Part shown: positions 6,339 to 11,907 of the stretch, piece by piece
Layout of the letters: each line of letters opens with the position of its first letter
Numbering within the stretch: the first letter of the stretch is position 1
Source of the DNA: an uncultured bacterium
Lineage (GTDB): Bacteria > Desulfobacterota > Desulfobulbia > Desulfobulbales > Desulfobulbaceae
Length of the DNA: 14,146 nucleotides
Assembly (NCBI GenBank): GCA_903842475.1
Contig: CAIMMA010000774.1
Location: 1-14,146, forward strand
Direction: 5' to 3'
Program-made: the position numbers and the translations under genes
Notes under the pieces: generated by a model
The model's input: only the letters and a program-made list of their open reading frames with translations
Databases searched by the model: none
Told to the model about the DNA's origin: nothing

Positions 6339-7247
6339 TCAGGCAGGGTTCTCCTCGGCCGCGGCGGCCATCAGGTGTTCGGCAAAGGCGGAGGCAGCCG
6401 GCGGCATCGCCCTGCTCCGGCGCCGGATCAAATAAAACGGACGCTCGCCGGAAATCTCCTCCACCACCAGCGCCACCAGAGTGCCCCGGGACAAATCCTC
6501 GGCAACCGATCGGGAGGAGAGCATGGAAATACCGAGTCCGGCCTTGACCGCCTCCTTGACCGCCTCGTTGGAACCGAGCATCGCCACCTCCTGCAGATCG
6601 GTTTCCTTGTACCCTATGGTTTCGAGCATCTGAGCCATCACCTTTCGGGTTCCCGACCCCGGCTCCCGGAGAATGAACGGCTGTTTAAGCAGGGCACCGA
6701 CCACCAGCGGCTGCTCCCTGACCAGGGAACTGGCCGGATGGGCCACGAGCGTAAGGGTATCTTCAAAAAGCGGGATCCACTCCAGCCCTTTCTCGTTCCA
6801 TATCGCCCCGACCAGACCGAGATCATATTCACCATCCATCACTTTCCTGGCGATCGCCCGGGATCCGCTGATATGCACCACGGTTTTGACGGCAGGGAAT
6901 TGATCGCGAAAAGTACTGATCAATTGGGGCAGAATATAGGTCCCGGGTATGGTGCTGGCGCCTATGAAGATGTTGCCGCCGAGATTGCCGTTAAACTGCG
7001 CCAGGGCTTGCAGGGTTTCCTGCTGAAGGCGGAGAATTTTTATGGCATACCCATACAGCAGGCGTCCCACCGGCGTGGGTTCGACCTCTCGACCGAGGCG
7101 ATCCAGGAGCTGCTGGCCGACTTCCTCTTCGAGATTGCGGATATGATCACTCACCGTCGGTTGCGAGAGCCGAACCGCCTCGGCGGCCTTAGTAAAACTT
7201 TTCAGCTCGACAACCTTGCAGAATACATCGAGTTTTTTAATTTCCAT
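6339..7247 (-). CDS. LysR-type transcriptional regulator, CysB-like, probably selenium-associated
   Basis: A 302-residue LysR regulator. The N-terminal winged helix-turn-helix (about residues 3-62) reads FTKAAEAVRLSQPTVSDHIRNLEEEVG, followed by the linker helix to about 88. The effector domain, about 90-295, begins GNIFIGASTIPGTYILP, the CysB-type start whose Ser/Thr residues bind small anionic ligands in relatives. ATG 7247 is chosen because the domain begins exactly there (MEIKKLDVFCKVVELKSF) and GGGG lies about 6 nt upstream; the 24 extra upstream codons carry no homology. The N-terminus resembles the group NCBI names selenium metabolism-associated LysR, which I recall from memory; the selC-like gene 45 nt from its stop supports that. 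It is divergent from the channel gene (246-nt spacer), a common place for LysR autoregulation, so the channel could be a target, but no LysR box was identified. Confidence 0.9.
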   Translation of the reverse strand: MEIKKLDVFCKVVELKSFTKAAEAVRLSQPTVSDHIRNLEEEVGQQLLDRLGREVEPTPVGRLLYGYAIKILRLQQETLQALAQFNGNLGGNIFIGASTIPGTYILPQLISTFRDQFPAVKTVVHISGSRAIARKVMDGEYDLGLVGAIWNEKGLEWIPLFEDTLTLVAHPASSLVREQPLVVGALLKQPFILREPGSGTRKVMAQMLETIGYKETDLQEVAMLGSNEAVKEAVKAGLGISMLSSRSVAEDLSRGTLVALVVEEISGERPFYLIRRRSRAMPPAASAFAEHLMAAAAEENPA

Positions 7248-7492
7248 CCTGGTCCCCGTGTTGTTCTGGAATGACAAAGGCCTCACCGACCATCCAATGC
7301 CGCGCCCCATGCGCAGCAACCACTCCGACAGCCAGAAAACTTCCAGAACGGATCAGCTATGGGTGCAGGTTGGACGCTTGTTGCTTTTGATAACAACAGT
7401 GGTATTACTTGCTGACTCTAACCCTTCAAATCGGCCCGGGAAATCTCAGCCGTGGCAAGGCCCCCCAACCTTTCGAAGAGACTGTTTACCAC

Positions 7493-8191
7493 ATGATACG
7501 TCAGATAGTAGCCTTCTGGACAGAGGAAAAAAGCCTGAGTGTTTTTCTGGTGCTGCTGGCGCTGCAGATCTTCGTTGTCGGCCCTGTGAAAACCGACGAT
7601 ACCTTTCTCCTCAATATGACCAATGGGGTGCTGGGCTCGCTTTTCTTTTTGGCAGGACTCCTGACCATAACCCACCATCGGTGGACGCGCTGGTTCGCTT
7701 CAGGGCTGGTGATGGCGGCCCTGGCCGTGCGCTGGCTCGCGCTGCTCGCCCCCTCGGACCTGCTCATGATCGCAGATAACCTGATGGCAACCTGTTACGC
7801 CGCCTGCTTTACCGTGGTTGTCCTTAAAATGGTCTACACAAACGGCCCGGTGTCCGCGCATCGGGTGCGCGGCGCCATTGCCGCGTACTTATTGATCGGG
7901 TTCTTTTTCGCCACGGCGTATCGTTTACTCGACAGCCTGGTTCCAGGCGCGTTCTCACATCCTGCGCATGCCATCATAGGGCAGGGGAAACAGGATATCG
8001 CGAGTTCCTTCATGTACTTCAGCCTCGTCACCCTCACCACGGTTGGCTTTGGCGATATTTCCGCGGTGCATCCGGTTGCCCGATCGCTGGTCACGCTTGA
8101 GGCGGTGATCGGCACGCTCTACCCGGCCATTTTGATCGCCAGACTGGTTTCGCTGCAGATCGAGCAGGAAAATAAACAGGGGAAAATATAA
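7493..8191 (+). CDS. Potassium-channel-like membrane protein (six TM, TVGFGD filter)
   Basis: A 232-residue inner-membrane protein with hydrophobic segments at about residues 15-30, 44-60, 66-86, 97-114, 127-146 and 197-221. The pore loop lies between the last two: FSLVTLTTVGFGD, with T183-V184-G185-F186-G187-D188 matching the K+ selectivity filter of the Ion_trans_2 (PF07885) family. There is no positively charged S4-like helix and no RCK or cyclic-nucleotide domain; the C-terminal tail after the last helix is only about 12 residues, so gating partners are not evident. ATG 7493 starts the conserved part (MIRQIVAFWTEEKSL); the in-frame TTG at 7409 would add 28 residues without membrane character, and the ribosome-binding site for either start is weak (AAGAGA 11 nt before the ATG). 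Possible roles are K+ flux or osmotic adaptation. Confidence 0.88.
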   Translation: MIRQIVAFWTEEKSLSVFLVLLALQIFVVGPVKTDDTFLLNMTNGVLGSLFFLAGLLTITHHRWTRWFASGLVMAALAVRWLALLAPSDLLMIADNLMATCYAACFTVVVLKMVYTNGPVSAHRVRGAIAAYLLIGFFFATAYRLLDSLVPGAFSHPAHAIIGQGKQDIASSFMYFSLVTLTTVGFGDISAVHPVARSLVTLEAVIGTLYPAILIARLVSLQIEQENKQGKI

Positions 8192-8471
8192 AGAGTCGCG
8201 GTATGACCTGCCGAAAAACCGGACCTTGTACCCGAAAAGACGCCCTCTGCTCATGTTTTTGGGTTTGCCGTTCCTCTGACCATTTCCTCATTGAATATGA
8301 AAAATTTTTCCAGACCTTTGGATTTCCCTCCAAAAAAGCCGCGCGAAAAATACGCAACTGACTGGAATCGCTCATGAAAAACCTCGCCTACGCCCAGGAC
8401 ATCGTCACCCATGCCTTCTCCCAAGTCGCGAGAAATACCCAGCGCATAGCATCTGTCCGGAGCCATCGGGC
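8192..8471. other. 280-nt spacer upstream of the pta remnant
   Basis: No recognisable gene. I looked here for the missing N-terminal part of Pta in all three plus-strand frames and found nothing similar. A 35-codon frame from ATG 8374 (MKNLAYAQDIVTHAFSQVA...) has only a poor ribosome-binding site and no family that I recognise. The small hairpin TTTGGA/TCCAAA near 8318-8335 is not followed by a T tract on the plus strand, so I do not call a terminator. Confidence 0.5.
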
Positions 8472-9005
8472 ATGGCATTAACTATCCCGTCAACAATGGA
8501 CGAATCCAGGCAAGGCGATCAGATCATCAAAACCAATCCGGGCTACGCAACGGTTTCCAGCGTCTTTCTGATGTGCCTGGCGGACCGGGTGCTGGTGTAC
8601 GGCGACGGTGCCGTCAATCCCGATCCGGACGCCGCGCAACTGGCCGATGTGGACAAGGTGCGGCAGGCAACCGAAATGGTACGAAAAGCTCGCCCGGACC
8701 TGAAAATCGAAGGCCCGATTCAATACGATGCGGCGGTCGATGCCGGGGTGGCCAAAACCAAGATGCCCGACAGTGAAGTTGCCGGGCGCGCCACGGTGTT
8801 TATCTTCCCTGACCTCAATACCGGCAACAACCTCTATAAAGCGGTGCAACGCTCAGCCGGAGCGGTGGCCATCGGCCCGGTGCTGCAAGGGCTGCGGCAA
8901 CCGGTCAATGATCTCAGCCGCGGTTGCACCCTGACCGATATCGTCAATACGGTTGCGGTCACCGCTATCATGGCGCAGTCGGCCCCGGAGGGACCGGGCC
9001 TATAA
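8472..9005 (+). pseudogene. pta: Phosphate acetyltransferase remnant (C-terminal part, internal deletion)
   Basis: The 177-codon frame is plainly the C-terminal PTA_PTB domain of phosphotransacetylase (acetyl-CoA + Pi to acetyl phosphate + CoA). It shows IIKTNPGYATVSSVFLM, VYGDGAVNPDPDAAQL, VDKVRQATEMVRKARPDL, GPIQYDAAVDAGVAK, GRATVFIFPDLNTGN and GPVLQGLRQPVNDLSRG. Two parts are missing. The N-terminus begins only some 10 residues before IIKT, where intact enzymes have at least 100 more. QLAD also runs straight into VDKVRQAT, whereas E. coli Pta as I recall it has about 33 residues between them, including the conserved LSYSTGTSG stretch. The remaining frame is intact, so the deletion was in frame and decay is recent or the shortened protein is kept. 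A working enzyme is unlikely. ATG 8472 has no convincing ribosome-binding site. A functional pta would have to lie elsewhere. Confidence 0.88.
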
Positions 9006-9190
9006 TGACAAAATGAACTCAACCTCAAGAAAACACTGGCAAACAGGATTGTCTTTCTGTATCAAACGATGATGGATAACCAACCCGCATCGAAACCGGC
9101 ATTCAGGGACGATCAGGTTGGCGCCATTGACAAAACCCAAAAACCTTTCAGAGGCATCCGCCTTTCGCTAACAACAAACCGGAGGAAAAC

Positions 9191-9781
9191 ATGAAAAAAA
9201 TCTTGAGTCTGGCAACCATGACACTTTGTGCCGTCACCTTGATGGCCTGCGCCCAACCGGAACAGCCAAGCAGCCCCAAGGAAGAACCGCGCGCCGAGCT
9301 CAAAGTCGAACGCTCCGAGGTCAAAACCGGCGTGGCCATCGTTGAAGCGGTTGACCTGAAAACCAGGATGGTCAACTTACGAAGCCTGGAGGGCAGGCCT
9401 TTTACCATTCATGTGGGCAAGGAAGCGGTCAATCTGCCCCAGTTGCGCAAGGGCGACCGGGTCGAGGTCACCTATGGCCAGGCCCTGGAGGTCAGGATGG
9501 CTGAACCCGGTGAGGTCAGGAACGAAACCGAAACGGTTATCGGGCGTGCCAAGCCAGGCGCCAAGCCGGGAATGATCGGTGGCAAGGAGACCACGATCAC
9601 CGCCACTATTCTGGATATTGACAAGGCCAAAGAGATGGCCACCCTGAAGATGGCGGACGGTGTGGTCGCCGCCGTTAAAGTCCAAAACCCCGCGAACCTC
9701 GACAAGGTCAAGGTCGGCGATACCATTGTCATCAACTATCTGGAAGTGATGGAGATTTCGGTCAAGGGCAAAAAACGTTGA
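9191..9781 (+). CDS. Lipoprotein with two copies of one beta-rich domain
   Basis: A 196-residue protein with a type II signal peptide: MKKILSLATMTLCAVTLMAC, with lipobox L-M-A-C and lipidated C20. The next residues (AQPEQPSSPKEEP) are a Pro/Ser/Glu tether. Two homologous units follow, at about residues 47-103 and 136-191. Each runs: Val/Ile-rich strand, D(L/I)D-type turn, M-x-x-L strand, K/L-x-K-GD, then an I/V-rich strand ending LEV. For example LRKGDRVEVTYGQALEVRM matches VKVGDTIVINYLEVMEISV. They are joined by a Gly/Lys/Pro-rich linker with GRAKPGAKPGM. The start is secure, with GGAGG 5 nt before the ATG. I do not recognise a named family; the units resemble small OB- or DUF5666-like folds. 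It is probably envelope-bound. A SYLF protein gene follows after 71 nt, possibly in the same transcript. Confidence 0.85.
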   Translation: MKKILSLATMTLCAVTLMACAQPEQPSSPKEEPRAELKVERSEVKTGVAIVEAVDLKTRMVNLRSLEGRPFTIHVGKEAVNLPQLRKGDRVEVTYGQALEVRMAEPGEVRNETETVIGRAKPGAKPGMIGGKETTITATILDIDKAKEMATLKMADGVVAAVKVQNPANLDKVKVGDTIVINYLEVMEISVKGKKR

Positions 9782-9852
9782 TCCGCCCGACCCCACACTT
9801 GCTGCTACGTTGATTAAAAACTGCAATAACCTCTCGAAAAAGGAGCACCCTT

Positions 9853-10446
9853 ATGCAACTCACTCTAAAAAACAGCATCGTTTTGCATGCGCAACGGTCC
9901 ATGGCCGCCTCTTTGGGACTGGTATTGGCCATCCTGCTGTTGTGCACCCCGGGGATGTCGCTGGCCGATACCGCCTATCAAATCAACCGCGGTGCCGATA
10001 TCGCCCTGAAAAACCTGTACCAGACCACACCGGCCGCCAAAAGAATGGCCGCCAGCGCCAAGGGCATCCTGGTCTTTCCTGAAATCATCAAGGGCGGCTT
10101 CCTTATCGGTGGCCAGTACGGCGAGGGTGTGCTCCGCGTTGGCGGCAAGTCAACCGGCTTTTACCGCTCGATTGCCGCCTCCTACGGATTGCAGGCCGGA
10201 GCGCAAACCTTTGGCTACGCCTTGTTTTTCCTCGACAACGACAGCCTGCAATACCTGAGAAAAAGCGATGGCTGGGAAATCGGGGTCGGTCCGAGCGTGG
10301 TGATCGTGGACGAAGGCATGGCCACCTCGTTCACCACCACCACCGCCCGATCGGGCATTTACGCTTTTTTCTTCGATCAAAAAGGGTTAATGGCCGGCCT
10401 GGGCATCCAGGGCAGCAAGATTTCTCAGTTTCAACCGGATAAATAA
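9853..10446 (+). CDS. Secreted lipid-binding SYLF (Ysc84/DUF500) domain protein
   Basis: A 197-residue protein with a Sec signal peptide: basic start, hydrophobic core at about residues 18-32, and probable cleavage after A38 in MSLA-DT. The mature part is the SYLF domain at about 55-195: AKGILVFPEIIKGGFLIGGQYGEGVL, then STGFYRSIAASYGLQAGAQTFGYALFFLDN, GWEIGVGPSVVIVDEG, and YAFFFDQKGLMAGLGIQGSKISQF. This fold binds phospholipids such as phosphoinositides in eukaryotes; bacterial members are exported and common in proteobacteria, role mostly unknown. The start is well supported by AAGGAG 7 nt before the ATG. No terminator is visible between the lipoprotein stop and this gene (71 nt), so co-transcription is plausible, and both proteins would act at the envelope. 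Confidence 0.92.
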   Translation: MQLTLKNSIVLHAQRSMAASLGLVLAILLLCTPGMSLADTAYQINRGADIALKNLYQTTPAAKRMAASAKGILVFPEIIKGGFLIGGQYGEGVLRVGGKSTGFYRSIAASYGLQAGAQTFGYALFFLDNDSLQYLRKSDGWEIGVGPSVVIVDEGMATSFTTTTARSGIYAFFFDQKGLMAGLGIQGSKISQFQPDK

Positions 10447-10833
10447 TACCAGACACTGCATCGCCGGATGCCAGAAACAATTATGCTGTGCCCGATAGGT
10501 TACATGTATTCAAGCAGGGAATGGCGACAACAACCACCTGAACCTGCTGTTCCTTTTGCGCCTCGCCCGGTACCGGCGCTCTGCCGGACGACAACGGGGG
10601 ACAGCTACGGCGACTGAACCGGGTACCGTGCTGAAAGCCGTTGACGCCCGGCACAAGCCGCCCTGCGGTGACCATGGGAGCGGATTTTCTTCGCGGATAC
10701 CGTGTTCGCTTCCTCTACCGCAAGAAGCACGAGCTGGCGATAAGGAAGCAAGCCCGCCGGCACGGCAGGCCTCGATAGCCCGCCAAACGCTTTGGCAACC
10801 GCGTGCAGACCGTCATCCCCGGGGAGAGAACGC
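10447..10833. other. 387-nt spacer without a supported gene
   Basis: Short frames on both strands resemble no family I recognise. It contains two related KpnI-type motifs, CCCGGTACCGG near 10567 and CCGGGTACCG near 10619. A 34-codon, very basic frame lies at 10674-10778 (MGADFLRGYRVRFLYRKK...) with a poor ribosome-binding site. No clear terminator is visible after the SYLF gene and no clear promoter before the DUF1566 gene. It may be decayed coding sequence, but nothing shows of what. Confidence 0.5.
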
Positions 10834-11775
10834 ATGGATTTTTTCGAGCAGCTTGGCATCAGCGAGACCACGGTTCGGGGCATCGACCTGGAAATGACCC
10901 CGGACCTGGCCTACCGGACGTTTACCTGCTCCGGTTTTCATGAAGAGCAATGCGCCACCAAACAACGGGTGCTCTACTGCTCGATCGACGCCTGGGAGAC
11001 GGAACCCAAACTCCTGCTGATGGAGCAGGGGGTCAAATTTGCAAAGGTGCTGGCCCGGATCAAAGCCCCCGCGCCCCTGGTGCGCGCCTGTGTCGCCAAT
11101 CCGGAGACCAGCTCGATGCTGCGCCGAACCCATGCCATTGATCAGCCTCTCAAGCAGTGGCTGCAAACCCATCTGATCGAACAGGAAGACAGCAGCTGCC
11201 TGGAGTTGCCGGCCGAGAACACGGCAGTTGAGAGCTGCCCCCTCGGCCTGCCGCTGCTGGGCACCTATTCCTTTACCGGTCGGCGATGCCTGCTGCCTTC
11301 GGAATCGCAATGCTTTGACGAAGCGCAGCTGGACGCCGAAATCCAAACCTGGAATTTCTTCGAGTGTCAGCGCCGTCCCCAGGGCGGTTTTGCCAATTTT
11401 CTCGTCGATAACGGCGACGACCTCACCGTCACCGACGAACACACCGGACTCGTCTGGCAAAGGGGCGGCCTGGAACTTGCCTCGTTGAGGACCATCAAGC
11501 TTGCGGTGGCACAACTGTGCAGGCAGGGATTCGCCGGCTGGCACGATTGGCGGCTGCCCTCCCTGCATGAGGCCATGTCGCTGATGCAGTCGGACACAAA
11601 CGCCCAGGGGCTGTATCTGCACCCCTGCTTTTCCGAAGCACAACCCTTCATCTTCACGGCAGCCCGCTGCCATCCCGGCGGCTACTGGCTGGTCGATTAC
11701 CGGCAGGGGCGGATTTTCCGGGGAGCGGGCTCAAGCCCCGGCGCCTTCGCCAGGTTGTGCAAGACGGTCATCTGA
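10834..11775 (+). CDS. Cys-rich cytosolic protein with C-terminal DUF1566 (Lcl-type) domain
   Basis: A 313-residue protein with no signal peptide or membrane helix. The C-terminal part, about residues 197-311, is a DUF1566/Lcl C-terminal domain: LTVTDEHTGLVWQRGG, then CRQGFAGWHDWRLPSLHEAMSLM (conserved W-D-W-R-L-P) and a tail ending ARLCKTVI. In other proteins this domain sits at the C-terminus of secreted or surface proteins and is related to formylglycine/C-type-lectin-like folds; the molecular role is unclear. The first 190 residues are unfamiliar and rich in cysteine (C32, C40, C49, C86, C122, C135, C152, C160, C178), which could bind metal or an iron-sulfur cluster. ATG 10834 has GGGGAGAG at good distance; the in-frame TTG at 10792 has none. 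Strand-coding is consistent across the whole frame. Confidence 0.8.
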   Translation: MDFFEQLGISETTVRGIDLEMTPDLAYRTFTCSGFHEEQCATKQRVLYCSIDAWETEPKLLLMEQGVKFAKVLARIKAPAPLVRACVANPETSSMLRRTHAIDQPLKQWLQTHLIEQEDSSCLELPAENTAVESCPLGLPLLGTYSFTGRRCLLPSESQCFDEAQLDAEIQTWNFFECQRRPQGGFANFLVDNGDDLTVTDEHTGLVWQRGGLELASLRTIKLAVAQLCRQGFAGWHDWRLPSLHEAMSLMQSDTNAQGLYLHPCFSEAQPFIFTAARCHPGGYWLVDYRQGRIFRGAGSSPGAFARLCKTVI

Positions 11776-11805
11776 GAAAACGGGGAGGGAAACGACAGGA
11801 ACCGC

Positions 11806-11815
11806 GGTAATTACC
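11806..11815. repeat. Short perfect palindrome upstream of the glucosidase promoter
   Basis: GGTAATTACC is a perfect 10-bp palindrome, flanked by GACAGG (11794-11799) and CCTGTC (11814-11819), which are also complementary. It lies between the DUF1566 stop (11775) and the -35 at 11826. It could be an operator for the glucosidase promoter or a weak stem at the end of the upstream transcript; no T tract follows, so a Rho-independent terminator is unlikely. Confidence 0.4.
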
Positions 11816-11825
11816 TGTCACCTCC

Positions 11826-11854
11826 TTGCGAAGCACGACCCATTTGCCTATAAT
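11826..11854 (+). promoter_or_regulatory. Sigma-70-type promoter of the glucosidase gene
   Basis: TTGCGA at 11826-11831, a 17-nt spacer, and a perfect TATAAT at 11849-11854. Transcription would start near 11861, giving a leader of about 47 nt that ends in the AGGAGGA ribosome-binding site before ATG 11908. The glucosidase is therefore probably transcribed independently of the DUF1566 gene. Confidence 0.7.
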
Positions 11855-11907
11855 TGAGCTGAGATTGAGCGTAATAAGTGCATCACTTCCACCAGGAGGA
11901 AAAACTT

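Noticed and set aside
6375..7274. 299-codon plus-strand frame opposite the LysR gene
   Set aside because: The minus strand encodes an unmistakable LysR protein. The plus frame is an antisense shadow.
8374..8481. 35-codon plus-strand frame MKNLAYAQDIVTHAFSQVA...
   Set aside because: Weak ribosome-binding site, no recognisable family, and no similarity to the missing Pta N-terminus.
9127..9132. TTGACA on the plus strand upstream of the lipoprotein gene
   Set aside because: The region 16-18 nt downstream (AGAGGC/CATCCG) has no -10-like sequence.
10674..10778. 34-codon basic plus-strand frame MGADFLRGYRVRFLYRKK...
   Set aside because: Poor ribosome-binding site and no family match; short frames of this size occur by chance.
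10813..11673. 286-codon minus-strand frame opposite the DUF1566 gene
   Set aside because: The plus strand has a good ribosome-binding site and DUF1566 motifs; the minus frame shows none.
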